NCBI GenBank assembly: GCA_001593685.1
Contig: LUKI01000014.1
Coordinates: 1-47,754, forward strand
DNA from: Gammaproteobacteria bacterium F7
GTDB taxonomy: Bacteria; Pseudomonadota; Gammaproteobacteria; Pseudomonadales; IMCC2047
DNA length: 47,754 bases
Direction of reading: 5' to 3'
Positions 37,697 to 45,136 of this stretch are shown piece by piece. The translations under genes and the position numbers were made by a program. The notes beneath the pieces were generated by a model. The model made no database searches and was not told where the DNA came from. It saw only the letters and a program-made list of their open reading frames with translations. The number at the start of each line of letters is the position of its first letter. The first letter of the stretch is position 1.

Positions 37697-38992
37697 ATGA
37701 CGAGCTCTGAATCGCCATCGAATCTGGCCGAATGGCTGCAAAGAGTCGAAGCCTTACACCCCTCAGAAATTGATCTAGGCCTGGCCCGCATTGCGCAGGT
37801 CAGTCGCCAGATGAAGCTGCCCTCAATCGCTAAAAAAGTCATTACCGTCGCGGGCACTAACGGTAAAGGTAGTACTGTTTGCATGTTGTCTTCGATTCTT
37901 GCAGCCGCCGGCTACAAAGTTGGGACTTACACCTCACCACACTTGGTTCACTACAACGAACGCGTCCGCATCAATGGTAAACCGGTCTCCGATGAGCTGC
38001 TGTGTGAAGCCTTTGAGCGAGTTGATCACGCGCGTGAAGATATTTCTCTCACCTATTTTGAGTTCGGTGCTCTGACAGCATTCGATATTTTTTCACGGGC
38101 TGATCTTGATGTTGCCGTTTTAGAAGTGGGGCTGGGTGGTCGTCTTGATGCGGTTAACCTGATTGATCCCGATATTGCTGTTTTGACGACGATTGCTCTG
38201 GATCATACCGACTGGTTGGGAGAAACACGCGAAGAAATCGGTACAGAAAAAGCGGGGATTTTTCGTGCTGGTGCTCCGGCTGTTTGTGGTGAAGTTGATT
38301 TGCCGCTCACGGTTATTAATCACGCGCAATCACTGGCAGCCGACTTAATGCGCCGTGGCGAAGTCTATGATTTCAGCAAGCATGACGATGAAAATATTTC
38401 CGGTATGCAGGTGTGGGATTGGCATGGCACACGTGCTGGTGAGCCCATTTCGTTAGTGAATTTGCCGTTGCCCTCTTTGCCACTGGTTAATGCTGCAACC
38501 TGTTTGCAGGCACTGCATCAACTGGATATGGACATTCCTGAACAGGCTATCCGCGAAGGTCTTATCAATGCAAATTTGCCTGGACGGTATCAGCGCCTGG
38601 ATAAACCTGTGCCGATACTGCTTGATGTTGCCCATAACCCCGAGGCTGCCAGCTATCTGGCTGAACGCTTACAGGAAGAAAAGCATACTGGCCGCCTGTA
38701 TGCACTGTTAGGCATGCTGTCAGATAAAGACACGGATGAGGTGTTGACCATTATGCATCCTGTCATTGATGAGTGGGCGGTTTGTAACCTTGATACACCT
38801 CGAGCAATTGCCGCCGATCAGCTGCAGGCAAAACTGACAGAGTTAGGCGCTGGCAGGGTAGAGACGTATGACAATGCCTCTGCCGCGTTAGAGGTCTTGT
38901 TGGACCAAGTTTCAGAGGATGACCTGCTCATTATATTTGGCTCCTTTTTCACCGTTGGAGCTGCACTAGAGGCACTATCCATAGTGCCTTAA
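37697..38992 (+). CDS. folC: Bifunctional folylpolyglutamate synthase / dihydrofolate synthase
   Basis: The 431 residues show the Mur-ligase-type ATP loop ITVAGTNGKGSTVCMLSSIL, the folate-binding TYTSPHLVHYNERVRING, LEVGLGGRLDAVNLIDPDIAVLTTI and the C-terminal DVAHNPEAASYLAERL. It adds glutamate to dihydropteroate and to tetrahydrofolates. It lies 52 bp after accD and 25 bp before the SPOR gene in one transcript. Confidence 0.96.
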   Translation: MTSSESPSNLAEWLQRVEALHPSEIDLGLARIAQVSRQMKLPSIAKKVITVAGTNGKGSTVCMLSSILAAAGYKVGTYTSPHLVHYNERVRINGKPVSDELLCEAFERVDHAREDISLTYFEFGALTAFDIFSRADLDVAVLEVGLGGRLDAVNLIDPDIAVLTTIALDHTDWLGETREEIGTEKAGIFRAGAPAVCGEVDLPLTVINHAQSLAADLMRRGEVYDFSKHDDENISGMQVWDWHGTRAGEPISLVNLPLPSLPLVNAATCLQALHQLDMDIPEQAIREGLINANLPGRYQRLDKPVPILLDVAHNPEAASYLAERLQEEKHTGRLYALLGMLSDKDTDEVLTIMHPVIDEWAVCNLDTPRAIAADQLQAKLTELGAGRVETYDNASAALEVLLDQVSEDDLLIIFGSFFTVGAALEALSIVP

Positions 38993-39017
38993 CAGGGCCT
39001 TGGCTGGGGATTTCATA

Positions 39018-39524
39018 ATGGATGACGGAATCAAACAACGTTTAATTGGAGCCGTTGTGTTAGTGGCTCTGATGGTGATATTCCTGCCAATGCTTTTCAG
39101 TGGCGATGATCTGGAGCCTGCAGACGTGCTGGTTGATATACCCGAACGGCCAGCTATTCCCAGTTTTGAAATCACGGAACCGGTAAAACCCAGTGAGCAG
39201 CGCGAAGCGGAAAAACCTGTACCGCCAAAACCGCAGCCGACTTTGCAAGAGTTGGTTGATAAAGAGGTCGATGAAAACAGTTTACCGGTAAGTTGGGCGC
39301 TGCAAGTTGCTAGCTTTAAGGAGCGTTCAAACGCTGAAAAGTTACGCGATACACTACGCAAAGGTGGTTATAAAGCGTATATAAAATACCGCTTGGACGT
39401 TGAACCTAAAATGATTCGTGTGTTGGTTGGACCTGTTTTGGAACGCAAGGAAATCGATAAAATAAAAGATGCGATTGCACGACATCACAAACTTGAAGGT
39501 GTTGTGGTGAGGTATTTACCATAA
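39018..39524 (+). CDS. SPOR-domain protein (DedD-like)
   Basis: The 168 residues (start ATG 39018) comprise a short cytosolic tail, one transmembrane helix (IGAVVLVALMVIFLPMLF), a proline-rich periplasmic linker and a C-terminal SPOR domain (VSWALQVASFKERSNAEKLRDTLRKGGYKAYI ... RVLVGPVLERKEIDKI). SPOR domains bind denuded glycan strands at the division septum. Position between folC and cvpA is that of dedD in many gammaproteobacteria. Its stop overlaps the cvpA start by one base. Confidence 0.9.
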   Translation: MDDGIKQRLIGAVVLVALMVIFLPMLFSGDDLEPADVLVDIPERPAIPSFEITEPVKPSEQREAEKPVPPKPQPTLQELVDKEVDENSLPVSWALQVASFKERSNAEKLRDTLRKGGYKAYIKYRLDVEPKMIRVLVGPVLERKEIDKIKDAIARHHKLEGVVVRYLP

Positions 39525-40018
39525 TGAACTGGGCTGACTGGGGCATTATCGCCATTATTGTATTATCTGGGCTAATTAGCCTTAAGCGTGGCTTTATCAA
39601 GGAAGCCTTATCACTGCTGATTTGGGTGTTGGCCTTTGTGATTGCCCGTATGTTTAGCGCTAATATGGCAACTCTACTGGTTGATTACATTGATGTACCG
39701 ACGATTCGTTATGCAGCCGCTTTTGCGATACTATTTGCGGCTACCTTGATGGTGGGTGCGTTAGTCAATTACTTGATCAGCACTTTGGTGCGGATTACCG
39801 GCTTGTCGGGTACTGATCGTGTGCTGGGTATCATTTTTGGCTTGGGACGTGGAGCGCTGTTGGTGGTGGTCGCAGTTGCCCTGATTAAACACACACCGTT
39901 AACTGATGCGATGTGGTGGGCACAATCTGCCCTGATACCAGAATTTCTGATGCTTGAAGAATGGTCCTTCGAGCTGTTTGGTAAAATAGCCCGCGCCATT
40001 ATGGGCACTGCGGAATAA
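39524..40018 (+). CDS. cvpA: CvpA family membrane protein
   Basis: The 164 residues have four hydrophobic segments and the CvpA opening NWADWGIIAIIVLSGLISLKRGFIKEALSL, then TGLSGTDRVLGIIFGLGRGALLVVV. CvpA is an inner-membrane protein needed for colicin V export in E. coli and implicated in envelope homeostasis. Normally purF follows it; here a 65-bp gap leads directly to metZ. Confidence 0.95.
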   Translation: MNWADWGIIAIIVLSGLISLKRGFIKEALSLLIWVLAFVIARMFSANMATLLVDYIDVPTIRYAAAFAILFAATLMVGALVNYLISTLVRITGLSGTDRVLGIIFGLGRGALLVVVAVALIKHTPLTDAMWWAQSALIPEFLMLEEWSFELFGKIARAIMGTAE

Positions 40019-40083
40019 CAAATTTAACGCGACTGAGGTTTAGGCTTGATTGCCGCCCAGTGAGCTGTGACTAGGTTACGATA

Positions 40084-41289
40084 ATGACAAATGATAATGG
40101 GCGCAAAGACCTGCTTGAGCTAGGTTTGTCGCTGGAAACGCTGGCAATCCGAGCAGGGCATACCCAAACGCCAGAGCTTGAACACGCCGAGCCAATTTTC
40201 CCCACATCAAGCTATGTGTATGCCAGCGCCGCAGAGGCCGCAGCACGTTTTGGTGGTGAGCTGCCAGGCAACATTTATTCGCGCTTTACTAATCCCACGG
40301 TGCGCGCCTTTGAGCAGCGTTTGGCTGCAATGGAAGGAGCAGAGCGCTGTGTCGGCACAGCCTCTGGAATGGCAGCAATTTTGAGCACTTTTATTGCGCT
40401 GTTGAAAGCTGGTGATCATATTGTTTGTTCGCGCAGTGTATTTGGCACGACTGTCGTCATGCTGAATAAGTTCATGGCCAAGTTTGGTGTTGAAACTACC
40501 TTTGTTGACCTTAATGATATGGATCAATGGCAAGCGGCCATCCGTCCGGAAACGAAAATGCTGTTTTTGGAAGCGCCATCTAACCCTCTTGGTGGCACGG
40601 CGGATATTGCAGCGTTAGCTGAGCTAGCCCATAGCAAAGATATCTGGCTGGCGGTTGATAACTGTTTTTGCACGCCGGCTTTACAGCAACCCTTCAAAAT
40701 GGGGGCCGATATCGTCATCCATTCCGCAACTAAATACCTGGATGGGCAGGGGCGCTGTGTTGGCGGTGCGGTGCTAGGTAGCCATGAATTAATGGAAGAG
40801 GTTTATGGTGTGCTACGCACCTGTGGGCCCAGCATGAGCCCATTTAATGCCTGGGTGTTCCTGAAAGGATTGGAAACGCTAAACCTGCGTATGCAGGCAC
40901 ATAGCAGCAGTGCGCTGAAGTTGGCGCAATGGCTTGAGTCTCAGCCGCAAATTGAAAAAGTACATTACAACGGACTGGTATCACACCCTCAGCATGAACT
41001 TGCGGCCAAACAACAATCGGCCTTTAGCGGTGTGTTGGCCTTTGAGGTGAAAGGGGGGCAGGATGAAGCCTGGCGTTTCATTGATGCAACCCAGTTTATG
41101 TCCATTACGGCCAATCTGGGTGATGCAAAAACAACCATTACGCATCCTGCAACGACGACTCATGGCCGTTTAACGCCAGAAGAGAAAGTGGCGGCAGGCA
41201 TTACGCCGAACCTGATTCGGGTATCGGTTGGGTTGGAAAATGTAGATGATTTGCAAGCAGATTTAGCGCGCGGTTTAGCGGCAATTTGA
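40084..41289 (+). CDS. metZ: O-succinylhomoserine sulfhydrylase
   Basis: The 401 residues are a cystathionine-gamma-synthase-family PLP enzyme: YSRFTNPTVRAFEQRLAAMEGAERCVGTASGMAAI, the PLP lysine in VIHSATKYLDGQGRCVGG, and the C-terminal LGDAKTTITHPATTTHGRLTPEEK. The chromosomal place after cvpA(-purF) is that of metZ in Pseudomonas, where the enzyme converts O-succinylhomoserine and sulfide to homocysteine. The exact substrate preference (succinyl or acetyl) cannot be read from sequence. Confidence 0.93.
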   Translation: MTNDNGRKDLLELGLSLETLAIRAGHTQTPELEHAEPIFPTSSYVYASAAEAAARFGGELPGNIYSRFTNPTVRAFEQRLAAMEGAERCVGTASGMAAILSTFIALLKAGDHIVCSRSVFGTTVVMLNKFMAKFGVETTFVDLNDMDQWQAAIRPETKMLFLEAPSNPLGGTADIAALAELAHSKDIWLAVDNCFCTPALQQPFKMGADIVIHSATKYLDGQGRCVGGAVLGSHELMEEVYGVLRTCGPSMSPFNAWVFLKGLETLNLRMQAHSSSALKLAQWLESQPQIEKVHYNGLVSHPQHELAAKQQSAFSGVLAFEVKGGQDEAWRFIDATQFMSITANLGDAKTTITHPATTTHGRLTPEEKVAAGITPNLIRVSVGLENVDDLQADLARGLAAI

Positions 41290-41323
41290 TAATTATTGAT
41301 TTAGGGATTGTAGGAGAGATTGA

Positions 41324-41554
41324 ATGAATAAACTGTTTAAAGGTTTGGTTGCTGGTTCAATGGCATTGGCTTCGGCATCAGTGGTGGCGCACGCCAACGA
41401 AGCCCAGATGACAGAAGCTGCTCACCAAACAGCTCATATTATGGATGCCGTTTTACCGGTTTTATTGATGGTGGCAATTTCTGTTATTGCGCGACCTTTC
41501 TTTAAGAAAATGCGCGAAGCGCGTTTGGAAAAGCAAAGCCATCAGGACAAGTAA
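41324..41554 (+). CDS. Small membrane protein of unknown function (76 aa)
   Basis: The protein has a signal-like N-terminus (LFKGLVAGSMALASASVVAHA), a short polar stretch and a second hydrophobic helix (about 42-62), then a basic tail KKMREARLEKQSHQDK. An AGGAGAG ribosome-binding site lies 5 nt before the ATG. It follows metZ by 34 bp and ends in a bidirectional hairpin. I do not recognise the family; a small inner-membrane protein is the most that can be said. Confidence 0.65.
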   Translation: MNKLFKGLVAGSMALASASVVAHANEAQMTEAAHQTAHIMDAVLPVLLMVAISVIARPFFKKMREARLEKQSHQDK

Positions 41555-41578
41555 GCAATCGCTGAGAGGCCAATAGTT

Positions 41579-41607
41579 GGCACTTGTATCCATTCTTTAC
41601 AAGTGCC
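41579..41607. terminator. Hairpin between convergent genes
   Basis: GGCACTTGTA (41579-41588) and TACAAGTGCC (41598-41607) form a perfect 10-bp stem with a 9-nt loop between the convergent small membrane protein and haemoglobin genes. T-runs are weak on both sides. Confidence 0.6.
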
Positions 41608-41640
41608 GATGACTTCATTTTCTCCAAAAACGTCGGTTAA

Positions 41641-42060
41641 TTAATCCACTGTGCGGCAGCGCTCTGCTGGAACCGCTAACTGAATCAGCATGTATTGTTT
41701 AAAGTCTTCTGCATAGGGCTGAAGTTTCAGAGCCTCCTCCATGCACATTAGCCAGTTATCCCGGTCTGCGGAATCAATGCGTAGGTGCGAATGCGCCTGA
41801 GGGATACTAATCGGCCCATATTTTTCCCGGAATAACCGTGGGCCACCCAGCCAGCCACATAAAAATAGAGCCAGCTTATCGCGTGACTCTTCTAGATCGC
41901 GTGGATGCATTTTTCGAATGCGATCGGCATCAGTATGTTGGTCCATAACGTCATAAAAATCGTCAACCAGTTTACGGATGCCTGCCTGTCCGCCAGCAGC
42001 TTGAAACGATGTGTCACCGTCTCCGTAACGTGGCTGAGTTTTGTTTTGGGCAGTGCTCAT
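41641..42060 (-). CDS. Group II truncated haemoglobin
   Basis: The 139 residues fit the YjbI/GlbO-type trHb fold: GGQAGIRKLVDDFYDVM, LFLCGWLGGPRLFREKYGPISIPQAHSHLRIDSADRDNWLMCMEEAL, with the proximal histidine in AHSHLRI and the conserved Trp and Gly-Gly-Pro of the E helix. These proteins bind O2 or NO and can act in NO detoxification. The N-terminus up to about residue 15 is unrelated to the fold. It shares an orientation with hpf 96 bp upstream but is separated from it by a strong terminator. Confidence 0.9.
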   Translation of the reverse strand: MSTAQNKTQPRYGDGDTSFQAAGGQAGIRKLVDDFYDVMDQHTDADRIRKMHPRDLEESRDKLALFLCGWLGGPRLFREKYGPISIPQAHSHLRIDSADRDNWLMCMEEALKLQPYAEDFKQYMLIQLAVPAERCRTVD

Positions 42061-42113
42061 GTATTGTTTCCAATGGGTTTATATATTCAAGATTGTTATT
42101 CATTAGGGCATAA

Positions 42114-42139
42114 AAAAGGCCTGCAAATGCAGGCCTTTT
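42114..42139 (-). terminator. Rho-independent terminator of hpf
   Basis: AAAAGGCCTGC (42114-42124) and GCAGGCCTTTT (42129-42139) form an 11-bp stem with a 4-nt loop. On the minus strand it is followed by a run of T, 18 nt after the hpf stop. Confidence 0.92.
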
Positions 42140-42156
42140 CTTGCGCTACTGGTTTC

Positions 42157-42495
42157 TTAGGTTGCCAGAGCCGCATCCGTCTCAACCTCAATAGCGGGTT
42201 TGCTATGAGCGTGAGACTTGGTAATTTCTTTACGCTTCTGAAGAGACTTTTCAAGTTTCGCACCCATATCAGCGATGGCCGCATAAAGATCGTCAGCGTT
42301 CGCTTTGGCGACGATGTCCTGGCCTAGAAAGTGGGTGGTTGCTTCAGCGGTTTGCGTGTTTTTATCTACCGTCAAAATGACATTGACGCTCGCCATATCA
42401 GGGAAATGCTTGGCGATTTTTTTACACTTTTGAGTAACGGCTTCGTTTAATCCGTCGGTGAGTTCTACGTGGTGCCCAGTTACATTTATTTGCAT
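42157..42495 (-). CDS. hpf: Ribosome hibernation promoting factor (short form)
   Basis: The 112 residues are a single HPF/YfiA domain: MQINVTGHHVELTDGLNEAVTQKCKKIAKHF, VNVILTVDKNTQTAEATTHFLGQDIVAKANADDLYAAIADMGAKLEKSLQKRKE. It is the short type that works with RMF to form 100S ribosomes. In many gammaproteobacteria hpf follows rpoN; here it is alone with its own leader. A hairpin GTGAGG/CCTCAC (42529-42554) and a dyad at 42627-42640 lie upstream. Confidence 0.95.
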   Translation of the reverse strand: MQINVTGHHVELTDGLNEAVTQKCKKIAKHFPDMASVNVILTVDKNTQTAEATTHFLGQDIVAKANADDLYAAIADMGAKLEKSLQKRKEITKSHAHSKPAIEVETDAALAT

Positions 42496-42626
42496 AAATC
42501 CGGTCCTTACTAAAGGTTAACTCGAACGGTGAGGTGGATATTTTTTCGCCTCACACATAAAGAGTATAAGGTCGTTTTCGAAAATCAAAAGTGTTTATTG
42601 CAAATTTACTGCGCATATTCTTTTAA

Positions 42627-42640
42627 CTGATTTACATCAG
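42627..42640. promoter_or_regulatory. Perfect dyad CTGATTTACATCAG, FNR/CRP-like
   Basis: The dyad CTGAT-N4-ATCAG keeps the TGAT-N4-ATCA core of FNR/Anr boxes and lies between hpf and the epimerase gene, 132 nt from the hpf start and 49 nt from the other. No -10 at the right distance is convincing for either gene. Confidence 0.3.
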
Positions 42641-42688
42641 AGTGCTGCGGAGCGACTATGTACGCATTATTCTTTGATTGGCTTAACC

Positions 42689-43525
42689 ATGACGAAACAT
42701 ATATTGATTGCCGGTTGCGGCAAGTTAGGTGCGGCTGTTGGTGAGCAGCTGGTGCAGGCAGGGCACAGGGTAACGGGGCTTCGGCGTAGTGATGTCATCG
42801 ATACTCAAGGTATTGATTATTTACAAGCGGATCTCAGCGAACCTGGAACTCTGAGGGTAGTACCGACAGATATCGACCTGCTGATAATTATCGTTACGCC
42901 AAGGGATTACAGCGATGCTGGTTATCGGGCTATTTACCTTGAGGCGGTCGCTAATCTGTTGACGTACTTTTCTGGACAAGGTGTTTCACTGCCAGTTATC
43001 TATGTTTCATCGACTCGGGTTTATGGTCAGAACCAAGGCGAATGGGTGGATGAAGAAAGCGAAACAAGACCGGCCGATGAAAAAGGTCGAGTTCTGCTGG
43101 AGGCAGAACAGCAGGTTCTAGCATTCGGTGGAGCTAAAAACACGGTTGTGCGCTTTTCAGGTATCTATGATGCCGGTTCACAGTTTATGCAACGCCTCGT
43201 TAAACAGGGTAACCCGATACAGTTCGATCCGCCTGCCTTTACTAACCGGGTACATCGTGAGGACTGTGTCCGCGCATTGGTTTTCCTGGTTCAGAAACAA
43301 CTGGCCGGCGAAGCATTGGAGACCCATTATTTAGTCAGCGATGATGAGCCCGCAGCCAAATGGGACGTGATTAACTGGCTTGCGCAAAGCATGGGGCTGC
43401 CAAGTCCTGAGAAAGCCATCTGCGAAGCAGAAGCCGGGCAGGGGAAGCGCTGTCGTAATAAGCGTATTCGTAACGCAGGCTTCAGTTTTAAATACCCTAC
43501 ATATCGGGAAGGGTATGATCAGTAG
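42689..43525 (+). CDS. NAD-dependent epimerase/dehydratase-like protein (YeeZ type)
   Basis: The 278-residue protein (ATG 42689) opens with a Rossmann loop, HILIAGCGKLGAAVGEQL, and has VIYVSSTRVYGQNQGEWVDEES followed by FSGIYD and TNRVHREDCVRALVFLV. This is the extended/atypical SDR group that includes E. coli YeeZ. The catalytic YxxxK motif is not apparent, as in other YeeZ-like proteins, so its reaction is unknown. The ribosome-binding site is weak. It is transcribed alone. Confidence 0.82.
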   Translation: MTKHILIAGCGKLGAAVGEQLVQAGHRVTGLRRSDVIDTQGIDYLQADLSEPGTLRVVPTDIDLLIIIVTPRDYSDAGYRAIYLEAVANLLTYFSGQGVSLPVIYVSSTRVYGQNQGEWVDEESETRPADEKGRVLLEAEQQVLAFGGAKNTVVRFSGIYDAGSQFMQRLVKQGNPIQFDPPAFTNRVHREDCVRALVFLVQKQLAGEALETHYLVSDDEPAAKWDVINWLAQSMGLPSPEKAICEAEAGQGKRCRNKRIRNAGFSFKYPTYREGYDQ

Positions 43526-43526
43526 T

Positions 43527-43540
43527 TGCTGACGTCAGCA
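43527..43540. repeat. Perfect 14-bp palindrome TGCTGACGTCAGCA
   Basis: It begins 1 nt after the epimerase stop codon. It has no loop, so it is a better candidate for a protein-binding site than for a terminator. The remaining bases to 43670 hold nothing I can recognise. Confidence 0.5.
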
Positions 43541-43670
43541 GAAGGCAATTGATTTCTACCTTTAATGCTATGCTCTCTGTTTTAGACGTAAGCCCATTAA
43601 GAATATTTGTAGACCAATTCAACATCGACGCATTGAATCTCGCAGGGAATGAGCGGTCATTTAGGTAGGC

Positions 43671-43697
43671 AAAAAAAGCGCCAAATGTATGGCGCTT
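43671..43697 (-). terminator. Rho-independent terminator of the RHH / Lys-rich operon
   Basis: AAGCGCCA (43676-43683), loop AATGTA, TGGCGCTT (43690-43697). On the minus strand it is followed by seven T. It starts 22 nt after the stop codon of the lysine-rich gene. Confidence 0.92.
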
Positions 43698-43719
43698 CAA
43701 CAAAAAGTAACAAAATAGC

Positions 43720-43842
43720 TTAAGCGGCTTTTTTCAGCGCCTTTTTCAGCTTCTTCAGTTTGCTCTCTTGCTTGGAAACCTTTGCTTTGCGGGCCTTAAT
43801 TTCTTTTTTAATAGACTTAACTTTTTTTGATGTTTTAGACAT
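43720..43842 (-). CDS. 40-residue lysine-rich basic protein
   Basis: The protein opens MSKTSKKVKSIKKEIKARKA and ends KLKKLKKALKKAA; 17 of 40 residues are lysine and only two are acidic besides one Glu pair partner, with no aromatic residue. Leucine, valine and isoleucine recur at spacings compatible with an amphipathic helix. AGGAGAT lies 6 nt before the ATG, the gene is 20 bp downstream of the RHH gene, and a strong terminator follows, so the small frame is very likely real. It resembles histone-H1-like tails, suggesting nucleic-acid binding; a ribosome- or RNA-associated role is equally possible. I do not recognise a named family. Confidence 0.75.
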   Translation of the reverse strand: MSKTSKKVKSIKKEIKARKAKVSKQESKLKKLKKALKKAA

Positions 43843-43862
43843 AACCTATCTCCTGTGATTTG

Positions 43863-44033
43863 TTATTCGTTCTCTTCCAGAAAACGACGGATAAACCGGC
43901 GAATTTCACGGGCGGCACTGGTATCAAGATCTTCACATAACGAGACGAATTCATCCCGTTCGGTTGCATTGATACGGATAACCAATTGGCTATCTTTTTT
44001 GCCAGCTTTCTTTCGCTCTTTTTTTTCAGCCAT
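43863..44033 (-). CDS. Small ribbon-helix-helix-like DNA-binding protein
   Basis: The 56 residues (ATG 44033) have a lysine-rich arm MAEKKERKKAGKKD, then a strand-helix-helix pattern: SQLVIRIN (strand), ATERDEFVSLCEDL (helix 1), TSAAREIRRFIRRFLEEN (helix 2), as in Arc/CopG/MetJ-type repressors. Such proteins usually repress their own operon. A 9-bp imperfect palindrome sits at the start site of a near-consensus promoter just upstream. It is not obviously an antitoxin because the downstream partner is a 40-residue basic protein rather than a known toxin. Confidence 0.78.
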   Translation of the reverse strand: MAEKKERKKAGKKDSQLVIRINATERDEFVSLCEDLDTSAAREIRRFIRRFLEENE

Positions 44034-44064
44034 TTTCAGTATTCGAGTAATTGTAAAATACAAA

Positions 44065-44087
44065 ACATTACATTAGATATGCAATGT
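44065..44087. promoter_or_regulatory. Candidate operator of the RHH protein
   Basis: ACATTACAT (44065-44073) and ATGCAATGT (44079-44087) form an inverted repeat matching at 8 of 9 positions with a 5-nt spacer. It covers the predicted transcription start to about +24 on the minus strand, an ideal repressor position. Confidence 0.6.
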
Positions 44088-44095
44088 ATATACAA

Positions 44096-44124
44096 ATGAT
44101 AGTATTACGATATTCGCTTGTCAA
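44096..44124 (-). promoter_or_regulatory. Sigma70 promoter of the RHH / Lys-rich operon
   Basis: On the minus strand TTGACA (44124-44119) is a perfect -35 and TATCAT (44101-44096) a 5/6 -10, with the optimal 17-nt spacer. The implied start near 44089 gives a leader of about 56 nt. Confidence 0.8.
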
Positions 44125-44151
44125 ATTATTAAAACCTCGAGGTGTTTCTCT

Positions 44152-44223
44152 CATTAACAGGGAGCTCATAAAATTTCGTTGCAGCTCGTTCCTATGCTGC
44201 TGGAATTTGTATACCTGTTAGAC
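44152..44223 (-). repeat. attC-like site 1 (end of the array)
   Basis: On the minus strand it begins GTCTAACAGG and ends CCTGTTAATG; the inner AAATTCCAGCAGC pairs imperfectly with GCTGCAACGAAATTT. Outer 7 bp (TAACAGG/CCTGTTA) pair perfectly. The 72-bp length and two-box structure fit attC. It lies about 97 nt after the SDR stop, farther than usual. Confidence 0.6.
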
Positions 44224-44319
44224 GCCTCTCGTTTGCAGCAGGAGGTTTTGCAGTGTCGCGAACTAGCAATGTAATGCTGCTACCATGACAGCCACTCTTA
44301 GGTTTCTGTGTAGCAGACT

Positions 44320-45035
44320 TCAAAATCGTTCATCACATATAGCAGGCAGTACAAGCTCGCGAACATAAGATGCGCTGGACATATTAATAAGTGTTTTCAC
44401 AACCTTGACCACGTCATGAACCGGCACAAGCTTTCCATCACCTCGTAGAGCGGCCTCACTCAACGGCACACAGAGGGCATCCTCTGTGTTGAGGTAGCCC
44501 AGCTGCAAACAAGTAACCGCTAAACCGTCCTCTCGGAAACTTTCTCTCAACGCATCACCAATGCCTGTCAGAGCGAACTTTGACGCGCCAAATGTAACCT
44601 CTGGCCGACCACTCTGGCGAAGCCCAGATGTTGAACCGGTAAGAATTAATCGGGGATGACTAGAGTTGAGAAGTTTTGGAATTAGCCTTTTCAGCAGCAG
44701 AATGGTGCCAGTGATATTAATATTCACCATTCCTACAATACTTTCATCAGAATCATCAAAAAACTTATAGTCATCCGTGAATGCTGTCTCTTCCCATATT
44801 CCCAGGTTGTATATGAGTACATCCAGCTCTGGGGGAGCCTGACGTTCAATTTCTAAGGCTGCCTCCAGAGGGGTTCCTAAGTCCGTTTCGATCCAATCAA
44901 GACTAACGGAATCAGGCAACTGAAGGTTTTTCGGGCGCTGGCGCGAAACCCCAACAACCGTGTCACCAGCCGTGCATAGCCCTTCTATAAAGGCTCTGCC
45001 GAGGCCTCTACTAGGCCAACAATCATCAATTCCAT
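44320..45035 (-). pseudogene. SDR-family oxidoreductase, frameshifted and with catalytic Tyr replaced
   Basis: The natural start is ATG 45035, with AAGGAG 9 nt upstream, just after the attC core. Its frame reads MELMIVG, then breaks; the rest of a classical SDR glycine motif (SRGLGRAFIEGL) continues one frame over from about 45014. Adding one base there would restore MELMIVGASRGLGRAF. The remaining 230 residues keep NAD-fold features (VLIYNLGIWEE, RLILTGSTSGLR). The catalytic YxxxK is FGASK here, Phe for Tyr. A longer open frame starting at GTG 45093 translates the attC site and is not a believable N-terminus. This is either a decayed cassette gene or a sequencing error at one base. Confidence 0.75.
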
Positions 45036-45053
45036 CAATTAATTCTCCTTCTC

Positions 45054-45136
45054 GTCTAACGCCTCGTACATGGACGAAACGATTGTCGGCCACCTTAGAT
45101 CAGCACTTTTTCTGGGGTATGATGCACCTTGTTATG
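45054..45136 (-). repeat. attC-like site 2
   Basis: On the minus strand it begins CATAACAAGGTGCATCA and ends with GTACGAGGCGTTAGAC, containing the canonical core GTTAGAC (45060-45054; GTTRRRY). GTGCAT and GTCCATGTAC give partial internal pairing. The GFA stop codon TAA lies inside the first core. Length is 83 bp. Confidence 0.65.

Noticed and set aside
43720-44033. RHH / Lys-rich pair as a toxin-antitoxin system
   Set aside because: The order (regulator first) and promoter fit, but the 40-residue lysine-rich product matches no toxin family I know; kept as an unknown operon instead.
44320-45093. SDR protein starting at GTG 45093
   Set aside because: Its first 27 or so residues translate the attC-like site, and the family start MELMIVG lies in another frame after a real ribosome-binding site; a frameshift explains the data better.
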